Shown here one piece after another: positions 22,951 to 31,702 of a stretch of DNA of 64,000 nt. The position numbers were made by a program, and so were the translations under genes. The notes beneath the pieces were generated by a model, which saw only the letters and a program-made list of their open reading frames with translations, made no database searches and was not told the origin of the DNA. Source of the stretch: Lysinibacillus cavernae (GTDB taxonomy: Bacteria; Bacillota; Bacilli; Bacillales_A; Planococcaceae); the NCBI RefSeq assembly GCF_009724685.1, contig NZ_WMEF01000013.1, forward strand, positions 61,399 through 125,398, read 5' to 3'. Position 1 is the stretch's first letter. Each line of letters begins with the position of its first letter.

Positions 22951-23394
22951 ATGTTAACAGCAGAGCAAATTCAAGCAATCCTACCACATCGCTATCCTTT
23001 TTTATTTGTAGATCGGATCATCGAATTAGAAGAAGGGAAACGTGCAGTAGGTTTAAAAAACGTTTCTATTAATGAAGACTTTTTTAACGGGCACTTCCCA
23101 GGATATCCTGTTATGCCAGGTGTCTTAATTGTAGAAGCATTAGCACAAGTAGGCGGAGTGGCATTATTAAATGCAGAAGAATTTAAGGGACGTTTAGCAT
23201 TTTTAACAGGTGTGGATAATTGTCGTTTCAAGCGACAAGTCGTACCGGGCGACCAACTTAAACTTGAAGTAGAATTCGTAAAACTTCGTGGTGCAATGGG
23301 TAAAGGACATGCTGTAGCAACTGTAGATGGAGAACTTGTATGTGAAGCCGATATTCTATTTGCAATTGGGCCAGAACAGCCAAAACAAGCTTAA
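22951..23394 (+). CDS. fabZ: 3-hydroxyacyl-[acyl-carrier-protein] dehydratase FabZ
   Basis: FabZ removes water from 3-hydroxyacyl-ACP in type II fatty acid elongation, in the cytosol. The 147-residue hotdog-fold protein starts [22 protein letters not shown]; the catalytic histidine and glutamate lie in [34 protein letters not shown] leads into the ATG at 22951. In B. subtilis fabZ also follows flhP. No terminator is obvious downstream. Confidence 0.96.
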   Translation: MLTAEQIQAILPHRYPFLFVDRIIELEEGKRAVGLKNVSINEDFFNGHFPGYPVMPGVLIVEALAQVGGVALLNAEEFKGRLAFLTGVDNCRFKRQVVPGDQLKLEVEFVKLRGAMGKGHAVATVDGELVCEADILFAIGPEQPKQA

Positions 23395-23541
23395 TTTGCA
23401 TTTGTAGACCAAAAGATATAAAATAGATAAAGTCAAGTCAAAAATTGATTAATAGGTTCTTAAATTGCGATGGCGAATAAGCGATTGTGAATTGAAATAG
23501 ATGTAATTTTTAGGTTTTACAAACGTAGGAGGATTATTAAG

Positions 23542-23925
23542 ATGTATAAGGAATTGTCTTCAGGTATTAAAATTAGCATTACTCGTTCGATTTCGACATC
23601 TTTTGAAACATACTTAGCAAGTATTGGTTGGGATGATGAGCGCTTTTCAATGGAAGACTTCATTGCAAGTTGGCAGACTTATTTTCAAGAAAATGCCGCA
23701 TGGATCGAAAAAATCCCTGCTGATACATTGATGAGTGCACAGTTTCATGAAGAGATGGCAAAAAAAATCGATGAAGTTATTGCCAAAATTTTAAATGAAG
23801 AACCAACAACACAGCAAACTGAAACAATCGAAGCATTGCAAAAAGAGTTAGGCACAAACTATAGCTATGACTGTAAAGCAGAAGCAGCATATATTGAACA
23901 GTTATTAAAAGAAAAACAAAAATAG
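23542..23925 (+). CDS. Hypothetical protein of unknown family
   Basis: A 127-residue acidic, mostly helical, soluble protein without signal peptide or membrane segment. It has an excellent ribosome binding site (TAGGAGGA) before the ATG and composition like its neighbours, so I regard it as a real gene. I do not recognise the family. The pattern EDFIASWQTYFQENAAWIE and a C-terminal YIEQLLKEKQK are the most distinctive pieces. It is followed at once by the long hairpin at 23949-24028. Confidence 0.65.
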   Translation: MYKELSSGIKISITRSISTSFETYLASIGWDDERFSMEDFIASWQTYFQENAAWIEKIPADTLMSAQFHEEMAKKIDEVIAKILNEEPTTQQTETIEALQKELGTNYSYDCKAEAAYIEQLLKEKQK

Positions 23926-23948
23926 TTTGTACAAAAATCGGATAGTTC

Positions 23949-24028
23949 CCTCCTTTCCCGGGCAATCTATGTAGGATCACAAATACACACGTATTTGATG
24001 ACATAGTACCCAAGAAAGGAGGTTTTTT
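23949..24028 (+). promoter_or_regulatory. Long hairpin whose 3' arm contains the next gene's ribosome binding site
   Basis: The outer arms CCTCCTTTC (23949-23957) and GAAAGGAGG (24014-24022) are perfectly complementary. Inside are GGG/CCC (23960-23962 with 24009-24011), CTATGT/ACATAG (23967-23972 with 24001-24006) and CAAATAC/GTATTTG (23980-23986 with 23991-23997): 25 pairs in all. T6 follows at 24023-24028 and the lipoprotein ATG is at 24032. It reads as a terminator for the preceding gene, yet its 3' arm is the ribosome binding site of the following one. Confidence 0.7.
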
Positions 24029-24031
24029 ACT

Positions 24032-24457
24032 ATGTGGAAAATGTCATTTTTAACCATTATTCTTGCAACTGTATTCCTTGGAGGATGTAACTGGGGAAAT
24101 AATGCAGTAGAAGATCACCCAGTAAGAGAAGTCGAGAATGACGTTCGTCGTGGTGTGGACAATGTCGAGGATGCATTAGATCCAAATGATACGGATGATG
24201 CATATAATCGAAATAATGTAAATGGAAATGGTGTTGATCGAGGCACTGTTAATGATAATACAACATTGCCTGAAGCAACAACACCTGGGTCAAATGCTGA
24301 TTTAAACGGTACAAACGGCTATGACAACGTACCAAATGCAAATGGTGTAAACGGTGTTGAACGTAAAGACAACGTAAACAGCAACAATAATAATGATATT
24401 GTCGATGACAAAGTCAACGACACGGAAAAGTACCGTGACGGTATGAACAACCGATAA
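24032..24457 (+). CDS. Asn/Asp-rich putative lipoprotein
   Basis: A 141-residue protein starting with a lipoprotein signal peptide: basic Lys, hydrophobic MSFLTIILATVF, then the lipobox LGGC with the modified Cys near residue 19. The mature part is very hydrophilic, rich in Asn, Asp, Val and Gly with loosely repeated VNGNGVDRG/NGVNGVERKD units, and looks disordered. I recognise no enzyme domain. It should be anchored outside the membrane. Its ribosome binding site (AAAGGAGG) is the 3' arm of a long hairpin, so expression may depend on opening that structure. Some spore-associated lipoproteins of bacilli have a similar composition, but I cannot assign it. Confidence 0.75.
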   Translation: MWKMSFLTIILATVFLGGCNWGNNAVEDHPVREVENDVRRGVDNVEDALDPNDTDDAYNRNNVNGNGVDRGTVNDNTTLPEATTPGSNADLNGTNGYDNVPNANGVNGVERKDNVNSNNNNDIVDDKVNDTEKYRDGMNNR

Positions 24458-24460
24458 CAT

Positions 24461-24498
24461 AAAAAAGAGTGTTTCCTAAATGGAAAGCACTCTTTTTT
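24461..24498. terminator. Bidirectional terminator between the lipoprotein and the repeat array
   Basis: AAAAAAGAGTG-TTTCC (24461-24476) pairs with GGAAA-GCACTCTTTTTT (24482-24498; one bulged G). A tracts and T tracts on both sides let it work on both strands, so it can also end the minus-strand NERD transcript after it crosses the 21-bp array. Confidence 0.85.
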
Positions 24499-24515
24499 CA
24501 TGAAAATATACTGCT

Positions 24516-24725
24516 GAGAGAAGTGAAAACACGCGGAAGCAGAGTGAAAACCCGCGGAGGAGAAGCGAAAAACCGCGGAAGAGAAGTGAAAACTCGCGGA
24601 AGAGAAGTAGTTACCCGCGGAAGAGAAGCGAATACCCGCGGAAGAGAAGCGAATACCCGCGGAAGCAGAGCGAATACCCGCGGAAGCGAAGCGAATAGCC
24701 GCGGAAGAGAAGCGAATACCCGTGA
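24516..24725. repeat. 21-bp tandem repeat, ten copies
   Basis: Ten head-to-tail 21-base units with consensus AAGAGAAGCGAATACCCGCGG; each has (or nearly has) the palindrome CCGCGG. Units 6 and 7 are identical; others differ at one to six positions, mostly AGA/GCA and GAA/GAC swaps. Since 21 is a multiple of three, frames stay open through it on both strands and produce spurious ORFs (for example with TRGREAN or LPRVFAS repeats). There are no spacers, so it is not a CRISPR array. It lies between the bidirectional terminator and the end of the NERD gene. Confidence 0.9.
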
Positions 24726-24743
24726 AAGCAGCAAAATAAAGCT

Positions 24744-25715
24744 TCAAAAAAATGCCTTCATATATTCCAATAAATTTTCGGGTAAATGGTAAACTCGATC
24801 TTTATATGCACCAGTATAAGAAAACTTAAATTTTTTTAGTAATCGAGTGGCTGCATCACTAGAACGAATATGAAAAAATGACCGTAACTGTTGATTTGTA
24901 ATAGTATGTCCTACTAATAATCGATAATCATGCAAGGCTTCTGCGAAAATTTCTATACTCGTATTATGACAGGATGAACATTTCCAGACACCACGATGGT
25001 AATACATTTTATACAGATAGGAACATTTTGGACAAAGGACACCTTGTCGAAATCGTGATGGTGCAATCGCTGTTTGAACTTGGGGAATCAGTTGTTTGGA
25101 AAGAAGCACTTGGACCAGTTGAGTTAATTGATTTTCTGATAATAATTTTTGAGGATACTTTTTAAAAAGGGATTGAAGATGTGCATGAAGCCCAGACAGA
25201 TGAAAAATTGGGACAGCAGCATTTGACGGGTTAGTAATTATCGCTGAAGGATTCGCAATGACAACAGCACCTTCAACGGGGAGTGAATAGTTTTCAAAAA
25301 GTGTTTTAAGAAATCGCATATGGCGCTCTGTTTGAGTAAGAGCATTTGGAAATCCTTCAACAGTACCATCTAACTTCGTGCGTGTGCATTGATGTGTATA
25401 TTGATCAAAATCAAGACGACCATGAATGTTTTTGATTTCTAAAACGAATATAAATTGAGGACACATAAAAAGTGTATCGAGCTGATGTGTATGTTGAGCA
25501 GCGTTTGCCAAATATAAATTATGTAATACAAAAAAAATATTTGGACATATTATTTCATGCCATTCACGATCAACTTTTTGTTCACCAGCAAACCCTGCAT
25601 CTACACGACGAAATTGCTCTTGAAAGTAATGGAATTCGACATCATCCTTAAGAAGACGCCTCATTAAAGCCTCAAGCCATAATAATTTTAAAGGTTTTTC
25701 CCTAATAGCAAGCAA
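24744..25715 (-). CDS. NERD domain protein with zinc ribbon
   Basis: A 323-residue protein with an N-terminal nuclease-related domain (about 30-150; QEQFRRVDAGFAGEQKVDREW and FVLEIKNIHGRLDFD carry the expected Glu, Asp and Glu-x-Lys core), a middle helical part, a CPKC...CSSC zinc ribbon near residues 224-251, and a C-terminal helical tail. NERD proteins are related to restriction-type nucleases, but biological roles are mostly unknown. The TTG start at 25715 follows AAGGGAGG; the longer in-frame ATG at 25772 has no site. Its transcript probably runs through the 21-bp array to the terminator at 24461-24498. Confidence 0.8.
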   Translation of the reverse strand: MLAIREKPLKLLWLEALMRRLLKDDVEFHYFQEQFRRVDAGFAGEQKVDREWHEIICPNIFFVLHNLYLANAAQHTHQLDTLFMCPQFIFVLEIKNIHGRLDFDQYTHQCTRTKLDGTVEGFPNALTQTERHMRFLKTLFENYSLPVEGAVVIANPSAIITNPSNAAVPIFHLSGLHAHLQSLFKKYPQKLLSENQLTQLVQVLLSKQLIPQVQTAIAPSRFRQGVLCPKCSYLYKMYYHRGVWKCSSCHNTSIEIFAEALHDYRLLVGHTITNQQLRSFFHIRSSDAATRLLKKFKFSYTGAYKDRVYHLPENLLEYMKAFF

Positions 25716-25770
25716 AGTATAACCTCCCTTTTTAAATTGTATTTTACATAAAAATAGTAGCTTGTCCAAC

Positions 25771-25797
25771 AAAAAAACGATGCAAAATACGCATCGC
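25771..25797 (-). terminator. Terminator of ywpF
   Basis: CGATGC (25778-25783) and GCATCG (25791-25796) with seven T on the minus strand after the stem. Confidence 0.75.
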
Positions 25798-26222
25798 TAG
25801 TCATTTTTTAATTTTGGTCGCTTCTTCATATCTTTCGTAAAGCGTTCCAGTAAATTCTCTAGGGAAACACCTTCAGCAAGTAGCTCTGAAAGCAATTGTT
25901 CGGCATATTTAGAACGTTTAATTTTGAGTGTACCCTTTAATAGTACAGAAACATGAGCACCGATTTCTTGAACAGTATGTACGATTACCTGGAAAGGAGC
26001 GGGTTCATTATCTGGAAATGAAATAACTGCACGTACATTGAAGACAGTAGCATTCGCTAAGAGCTCATCAAAGGTTGAGCGATATTGTTTATCCATAAAT
26101 AATTCAAGTACCCAAGATTGATGGCTGTTCTCCTGATTAATAATGATGCCATCGACTAAAGGGAATGGTTGCACGCCATCTTTTGTGACAAGGTCAAAGG
26201 AAAGCATTTTAAATGTTTTCAT
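25797..26222 (-). CDS. ywpF: YwpF family protein
   Basis: A 141-residue protein resembling YwpF of bacilli: N-terminal KTFKMLSFDLV and a beta-rich core followed by a basic tail ending KKRPKLKND. Function is unknown to me. The start at 26222 follows AGGAGGAA with eight bases spacing; the frame is open to 26267 but without a site. In B. subtilis ywpF lies next to ssbB (ywpH), and here it is divergent from ssbB, which supports the call. Confidence 0.75.
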   Translation of the reverse strand: MKTFKMLSFDLVTKDGVQPFPLVDGIIINQENSHQSWVLELFMDKQYRSTFDELLANATVFNVRAVISFPDNEPAPFQVIVHTVQEIGAHVSVLLKGTLKIKRSKYAEQLLSELLAEGVSLENLLERFTKDMKKRPKLKND

Positions 26223-26460
26223 TATGTATATTCCTCCTAAGTCTGTCATTCTTTTAGTATAACACATGAAAGTATCGGTTGTTTGTTATGCGCACCTGTC
26301 ACGACTTTTTAAAAACTGCGAAATTGATGATTTCATGAAGTAGCATTTGCCATTACAGCCTAAAGAATTCAGCTGAAAAATTATTAAAAAATAGAAAAGT
26401 AAAAATGCTAATTTACCTAATTTATGCTTAAAAACTGATGGAAATTAACAATATCGGATT

Positions 26461-26489
26461 TTGCTAAAAATGGAATCGTTTTGTAAGAT
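26461..26489 (+). promoter_or_regulatory. Candidate promoter of ssbB
   Basis: TTGCTA (26461-26466), 17 bases, TAAGAT (26484-26489), about 30 bases before the start. I found no clear ComK box (paired AAAA-N5-TTTT) in the region. Confidence 0.3.
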
Positions 26490-26520
26490 GAGAGCAATCT
26501 AAAGTAAAGGAGGTGAACGA

Positions 26521-26919
26521 ATGAATCAAGTCGGACTGGTCGGAAGGTTTACGAAAGATCCAGTGTTACGTTACTTATCTGGAAATCGTGTGCAGACTCA
26601 TTTTTCACTCGCCATTAATCGTAATTTTAAAAATAATCGTGGGGAAGTAGACACGGACTTTATATTCTGTACAGCTTGGGGAAGGCTTGCAGAGCATATC
26701 GTCAAATATTGCGGTAAAGGCTCATTAATAGGTGCAAACGGCCGTATTCAAACAAGGTCATTTGTAAATGAAGAAAGCACCAAGATTTTTATGACAGAGG
26801 TAGTGGTAGAAGATGTACGATTTTATCAGCTCAAACAAAGGGATAGTGACGAAATAGCTGTTGTCCCTCCAAAACCACCGAAAGAACAGGAAGACTTAAA
26901 AGATTTTGTATTACCATAG
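26521..26919 (+). CDS. ssbB: Single-stranded DNA-binding protein, SsbB type
   Basis: A 132-residue protein with one OB fold: NQVGLVGRFTKDPVLRYLSGN at the start and DFIFCTAWGRLAEHIVKYCGKGSLIGANGRIQTRSF. It is shorter than housekeeping SsbA and lacks the Gly-rich linker and the DDDLPF tail, ending DLKDFVLP instead. That fits the competence-type SsbB, which coats incoming DNA in transformation. AAAGGAGGTGA precedes the ATG. Neighbours ywpF and ywqA agree with the ssbB (ywpH) locus of B. subtilis. Confidence 0.88.
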   Translation: MNQVGLVGRFTKDPVLRYLSGNRVQTHFSLAINRNFKNNRGEVDTDFIFCTAWGRLAEHIVKYCGKGSLIGANGRIQTRSFVNEESTKIFMTEVVVEDVRFYQLKQRDSDEIAVVPPKPPKEQEDLKDFVLP

Positions 26920-27030
26920 CAAGTTAAGTTTACATACGGGGCAGGAAAAAATCATTGTCTGATCCGCCATTCTTCTTCTATCCGTGCACCGTAGCAACAG
27001 AAAGGAATGATGTGTAGATTTATAATAAAA

Positions 27031-27057
27031 CCATTGCTGAAGACCGCACAGCAATGG
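27031..27057. other. Perfect 9-bp hairpin between ssbB and ywqA
   Basis: CCATTGCTG (27031-27039) and CAGCAATGG (27049-27057). On the minus strand TTTTATTAT follows, on the plus strand only a short T stretch; it may end ssbB weakly or back up the ywqA terminator. Confidence 0.5.
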
Positions 27058-27121
27058 AAGTTTCAACACAACTAAATAAGAATAATGAAGTAAGTAGGGA
27101 AAAGAAGCAACAAAGTTCCGC

Positions 27122-27155
27122 TAAAAGAGCGCCAAGAACAATTTGCTCTTGGCGC
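27122..27155 (-). terminator. Terminator of ywqA
   Basis: GCGCCAAGA (27129-27137) and TCTTGGCGC (27147-27155), 9 GC-rich pairs, with CTCTTTTA after the stem on the minus strand. Confidence 0.75.
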
Positions 27156-27161
27156 ATCTAA

Positions 27162-29930
27162 TTAGTATATGTCTAATGTTATTAAATCACGAAGTTCTTG
27201 ATCCTCTAATTCGGTCAACCACTGGCTTGATTGAATGAGTTCTTCTGATAGAGCAGATTTCTGCACCAACATTTTATCAATTTTTTCTTCGATCGTGCCT
27301 ATTGTTACAAATTTATGGACTTGCACAAATTGTGTTTGCCCTATGCGATAAGCTCGATCGGTTGCTTGATTTTCGACAGCAGGATTCCACCAGCGATCCG
27401 CATGTAAAACATGATTAGCTGCTGTTAAGTTAAGCCCTGTTCCACCTGCTTTTAAGGAGAGGATAAATATAGGGAAATCTCCTGCCTGAAAAGCCTCAAC
27501 TAAGCGGTCACGCTGCTGCTTAGGCATTGCACCAGTTAAAAAAGGTGCATCTACATTATATAATTCACTTAAACAATGCTGTAGCAATTGCCCCATCCCG
27601 ATATACTGTGTAAAGATAAGGCATTGCTCGCCATTGTCCACAATCTCAGCTGCCATTTGTACAATGCGCTCTAACTTGGTCGAACGTGTAAGCATCGTTT
27701 CGGCATCCTCGAAAGGCTCCTTTAAATATAGGGCAGGATGATTACATAATTGCTTTAATTTACTGAGCATCTTTAAGACGCGTCCCTTTTTTTGAAAGCC
27801 TGTTAACTGCTCCAGCTGATCGAGTGTCTCTAAAATATAGCCTTCATAGAGAGAGGCTTGCTCGGCTGTTAATGGGCAGTATTCGTTCGATTCTAGCTTA
27901 TCTGGTAAGTTAAGCTGTAAATGTGGATCACGCTTTGTACGACGCAATAAGAATGGCTGAATTTTAGCTCGTAGTTTCTGCTTATGTGAATCCGATTCGT
28001 CCCGCTCAATAGGTAAAATAAATTCCTCGTTGAAGCGGCCAAAGCTACCTAAATAACCCTTATGAATGAAATCAAAAATAGCCCATAGCTCAGATAAACG
28101 ATTTTCTACAGGTGTCCCAGTAAGGGCAATGTGATGGTCACCTAGTAATTTACGAATGGCTCTTGATTGCAATGTCTGCATGTTTTTTATATTTTGAGCT
28201 TCATCAAGTACAACAGTTGCCCAATCAATGTTTTGTAAAAAATCAGTATCCTGCGAAACAGTACCATAGGTTGATAAAATAACATGTGGTTTTTCTACTG
28301 CCACTAACTGTTTAAATTCTTCATCTTTCGCTCGGTTTGTCTGATAATGCGTATGCACAACCAGAGAAGGAGCGAATCGAGCGAGCTCTTTTTGCCAGTT
28401 ACCGAGAACTGAAGTTGGACAAATAATGATGGATGGCTTTGTATAATCAGCTACATCCTCATAAATATGAAGTAAATAGGTAATCAGCTGAACCGTTTTA
28501 CCAAGGCCCATATCATCAGCTAGACACGCACCGAAACCTTGTTGACGCATAAAGATTAACCACTCAAAGCCCTCTACTTGATAAGGTCGTAATTCGGTCT
28601 GTAAAGATAATGGAATCGGTACTGCAGGCAATCCTTTTTTCTCCAAAAGCTGTTCCATATATGCTTTTAATGACTGTTGAATTTCCAATGCAAAGATTGG
28701 ATCATCTCTTAGTGCATCATCAGCATCTTCTTCCTCAAGAGGTGCAGACAAGTCTTCAGGTAATTCTCTAAATAACAACTCCCGAACAGTCCAGCTTTCA
28801 TCTTCTGCCTGCTGCATCAATTCACGCATTTCTTGCATCCAATGGGCGTCGACTCGGAACCATTCAGTACCAATACGAATAAATTCACGTTTCTCATCCA
28901 CTAGCTTTTTAAATTGCTCAGGTGAAATCGTTTGTCCATTCATAGAAAATTGCCATTTAAACGTTAAAATATCATCTAATCCTGCTACCTTTTTTGCTGA
29001 GACATTATTAGTTGTGACGCGTACACGGATTTTGGATTGTTTTAAATCCTTAAGCCATGCAGGTAGTACAACATCAAAACCAAGTGCCTGCAATCTAGCG
29101 AGATCCTCACGTAAAAAGGATCGTACTTCTGAATCTTCCAGCGCCACACGAATAAAAGTATCACTTTTGCTATCATCGTTGGATAGAAGATCTACAATTT
29201 GCTGTTGTTGCTGCTCGATGTCAGTTGCATACATCCGCCATTTTGTAGGAAGTGCATCTTCTATTGGTAAAGATTGCTTGCGAATAGCAGGTGTCCAGTA
29301 GTTTTTTGTAGTAGCAGTGCTTAAGACCGTTTCTAATAACCATACATCAGAATCATCCTCTGGTTCACTTAATCGTAAAGAAACCGAAACTGCACCAGTT
29401 TGACGAGTTTGATCCAACGGCCAGCCACCACGCAAGAAAAAGGGCAGTAGCTTTGGTAAATCAGTTATAATTAGCCCGACTTGTGAAAGTTTTTGCTGCA
29501 CAGCCGTTTCTAATAAAACTGAATCGATGTGATCGATAGGAAAAGTTAGTGAAGAAAAATCTTCTGCAATGACAGCGTGGGACCAAAGTGATGGCTCCTG
29601 CCAGTATTCCTGTAAAGCCAATATTTTTTCAAGCCATTCTTTACTTTCTTCATTTGCACCAAGCCAACTGATAAAGGGATGTTGGAAACTTGATGAAAAA
29701 ATATCAAGTAACTCAGCAGTAGAAACCTCAATCGTATAATCAGCCCGATTTGTTAATAAACCATAAACATTTGCTTCATAAGTAAAGAATAGCGAAGAAA
29801 TGAATGTATCTACGTCGATTGTCGTACCATTTGCAGTAAAACCCTGCAACGTAAAATATCCTTCCCGAGCTACATCAATACGGAGCTTTTGTGTTTTGGA
29901 AAAAGGGGAAGGAGCATTTATTGTCATCAT
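27162..29930 (-). CDS. ywqA: SNF2-family DNA helicase/translocase YwqA
   Basis: A 922-residue Swi2/Snf2 ATPase. The N-terminal 440 residues are a bacterial SNF2-associated region of unknown role; the motor follows with Walker A DDMGLGKT near residue 473, LDEAQNIKN near 577, LTGTPVENR, and the second lobe with SLKAGGTGLNLTAANHVLH and WNPAVENQATDRAYRIGQ. It should move along double-stranded DNA using ATP; the biological task is unknown, perhaps repair or recombination. Its start overlaps the stop of ywqB by four bases (ATGA), so the two are coupled. Confidence 0.93.
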   Translation of the reverse strand: MMTINAPSPFSKTQKLRIDVAREGYFTLQGFTANGTTIDVDTFISSLFFTYEANVYGLLTNRADYTIEVSTAELLDIFSSSFQHPFISWLGANEESKEWLEKILALQEYWQEPSLWSHAVIAEDFSSLTFPIDHIDSVLLETAVQQKLSQVGLIITDLPKLLPFFLRGGWPLDQTRQTGAVSVSLRLSEPEDDSDVWLLETVLSTATTKNYWTPAIRKQSLPIEDALPTKWRMYATDIEQQQQQIVDLLSNDDSKSDTFIRVALEDSEVRSFLREDLARLQALGFDVVLPAWLKDLKQSKIRVRVTTNNVSAKKVAGLDDILTFKWQFSMNGQTISPEQFKKLVDEKREFIRIGTEWFRVDAHWMQEMRELMQQAEDESWTVRELLFRELPEDLSAPLEEEDADDALRDDPIFALEIQQSLKAYMEQLLEKKGLPAVPIPLSLQTELRPYQVEGFEWLIFMRQQGFGACLADDMGLGKTVQLITYLLHIYEDVADYTKPSIIICPTSVLGNWQKELARFAPSLVVHTHYQTNRAKDEEFKQLVAVEKPHVILSTYGTVSQDTDFLQNIDWATVVLDEAQNIKNMQTLQSRAIRKLLGDHHIALTGTPVENRLSELWAIFDFIHKGYLGSFGRFNEEFILPIERDESDSHKQKLRAKIQPFLLRRTKRDPHLQLNLPDKLESNEYCPLTAEQASLYEGYILETLDQLEQLTGFQKKGRVLKMLSKLKQLCNHPALYLKEPFEDAETMLTRSTKLERIVQMAAEIVDNGEQCLIFTQYIGMGQLLQHCLSELYNVDAPFLTGAMPKQQRDRLVEAFQAGDFPIFILSLKAGGTGLNLTAANHVLHADRWWNPAVENQATDRAYRIGQTQFVQVHKFVTIGTIEEKIDKMLVQKSALSEELIQSSQWLTELEDQELRDLITLDIY

Positions 29931-31501
29931 ACTAAGTTTCCTTTCTCAATTTCTTCTTGTAATGCACGAAGTCTTTTATATTCTGCACGAATAGTATGCA
30001 TATATGTTTCAAAATAACCCGTTTTACCAGCTCGTTTTGCGGCACTACGCATACTTTTCCAAATACGCACAGCCTGCTTATAATTCATGCGTGATTTTTG
30101 TGCAATTTCAGCCATTGCATAGACATGGTATAAAGGTAAGACAGTAGCAGGTTCAACCTGTAGTACATCCTTTAGTCCACACATTTCTAAATAAGACAGA
30201 GACGAAGGATTTAATTGATGAAGAGCAGCCCATTCACGATAACGCCCTTTTTTAATTAGAAAGCTAGAGAACGGCTGAAGACCATACACACCAAAGGCAC
30301 TGTATAACATTGCTTCCTCTTCCTCAGTAAGCTGTATTTCATCAAACAATAGCTGGAATTGCCTTACGTACTGGGCTCGCTGAACAACTGGCACGACTTC
30401 CTGTAGAAATGTTTCAGTCAAAGGTAGTATTGCTCGTAAAATGACTGCCAATGAATAGGATTCGCCAGCACGTTGAGCAAAGGTAGCAAGTTCAAATAAA
30501 TCCTGTATTTGTGCCAAATCAATCTGAGCCAAACTTTCGAGCAGCAAATCCTCTTTTTGTAAGAGCACATAAAATAATAGTCTTAACGATTGCAGGAAAA
30601 CTTCTGCTGAAGGGTGATCAAGATTATTTAAATAAACTAATTCTTGTTCACGCCGAGGCTTCTCGTAAAAAAGCACTGCCCAAAGCAGCATGTACAGGCG
30701 AAGTCGATTGGCAAACAGCCCCTGTCGTTCTAATAAAAATTCCCTTACTAGCTCTTGGATTGCATCATAAAATGGGTCAGTTGCAAAAAGTCGTGACCGA
30801 TTAGTAAGCTCTGTGAGGATGCTCTCAAATGATTGACTGCTTTGGTCGATAAAGTATTTCATATAAGGTGAATCTAACGAATGTCCAGGTGTTTCATTTA
30901 AATGCCGCCATATAGTATTAAAAATGGCTAACTCCATAAAGAGTTTGTAAAGAGGCTGCCATTCACGCTCAAAGGGCATATGTCGGCGAAGACGCTCCAA
31001 AGCATCCGTCCTTACAGCAGAAAGTCCATAGCCTTCTAATACTCGGCCGGGTGGCAATAATCGCTTCATTACTTCATCAACCATCATCGACCAACTTTGC
31101 GGGCTCCGTTCATCAGCTAAAGATTTTAGCTGGACAGATTTTTGAGCACGCCAAGCACTCGACCAATTTTGAACGGAATCAAAGTATTGATAGAGGGCGA
31201 GTAATGCACCAACTTGATGTCGACACCATTTGGTTTGAGGACAGTTACAATGTAGCTCTTCTTTGGAAAAATCAATTTCAACAGAAGCGGGTCTGACATC
31301 CTGAACACTTGCATATAATATAGAACTTGCTCCATTAAAACGTTCAAACACAATGGATTTATTCCTTACAGAAAAGACAGCACGACGCACTAGTTCTTCA
31401 TCTTCCGTAGTGGAAGGGTGTAACCCTTGTTCAGCTTCTTTTAATTTTGTCAGCACAAATGCTTGATGCTCCTTGGCTAATTGCGATATAGATAATGCCA
31501 T
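29927..31501 (-). CDS. ywqB: SWIM zinc-finger protein YwqB
   Basis: A 524-residue mainly helical protein with an N-terminal SWIM finger (CNCPQTKWCRHQVGAL near residue 86; CxC...CxH). SWIM fingers bind DNA or protein and are often encoded beside SNF2 ATPases, as with ywqB-ywqA in B. subtilis. The ATG at 31501 follows AAAGGAG and gives ALSISQLAKEHQ; the longer frame to 31546 is rejected. Function is unknown, probably as partner of YwqA. Confidence 0.88.
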   Translation of the reverse strand: MALSISQLAKEHQAFVLTKLKEAEQGLHPSTTEDEELVRRAVFSVRNKSIVFERFNGASSILYASVQDVRPASVEIDFSKEELHCNCPQTKWCRHQVGALLALYQYFDSVQNWSSAWRAQKSVQLKSLADERSPQSWSMMVDEVMKRLLPPGRVLEGYGLSAVRTDALERLRRHMPFEREWQPLYKLFMELAIFNTIWRHLNETPGHSLDSPYMKYFIDQSSQSFESILTELTNRSRLFATDPFYDAIQELVREFLLERQGLFANRLRLYMLLWAVLFYEKPRREQELVYLNNLDHPSAEVFLQSLRLLFYVLLQKEDLLLESLAQIDLAQIQDLFELATFAQRAGESYSLAVILRAILPLTETFLQEVVPVVQRAQYVRQFQLLFDEIQLTEEEEAMLYSAFGVYGLQPFSSFLIKKGRYREWAALHQLNPSSLSYLEMCGLKDVLQVEPATVLPLYHVYAMAEIAQKSRMNYKQAVRIWKSMRSAAKRAGKTGYFETYMHTIRAEYKRLRALQEEIEKGNLV

Positions 31502-31640
31502 AACCTCACTCCTTTCATCATGTATGGCTATTTTAACTTTGTTCATTGTAAAAAAGGAAAAAAGACTGTCCTTCCATTATACGATTAAAATGCAGTAATG
31601 ATAAGCTGAATGATTAGAAAGAAAAAATGAAATAAGATAG

Positions 31641-31669
31641 TTAACAAGGCTTTTGATTTATGTTAAAAT
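31641..31669 (+). promoter_or_regulatory. Candidate sigma-A promoter of the IDEAL-domain gene
   Basis: TTAACA (31641-31646), 17 bases, TAAAAT (31664-31669) with TGT before it. A close match with extended -10. Confidence 0.6.
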
Positions 31670-31683
31670 CTGAATAATCAGAT
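31668..31683. promoter_or_regulatory. Palindrome across the predicted transcription start
   Basis: ATCTGAATAATCAGAT is a 6-4-6 inverted repeat directly after the -10 box; it could be an operator or the first hairpin of the transcript. Confidence 0.4.
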
Positions 31684-31702
31684 AACAAGGGAGGGATGAA
31701 GG

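Noticed and set aside
24516..24725. Possible CRISPR array
   Set aside because: Units are directly joined without spacers, only 21 bases long, and no cas gene is near.
24319..24792. Long ORFs on both strands over the 21-bp array
   Set aside because: They are open only because the repeat length is a multiple of three; the translations are 7-residue repeats with no ribosome site or start context.
26268..26520. ComK box upstream of ssbB
   Set aside because: A-rich and T-rich stretches exist but no pair of AAAA-N5-TTTT motifs with proper spacing was found.
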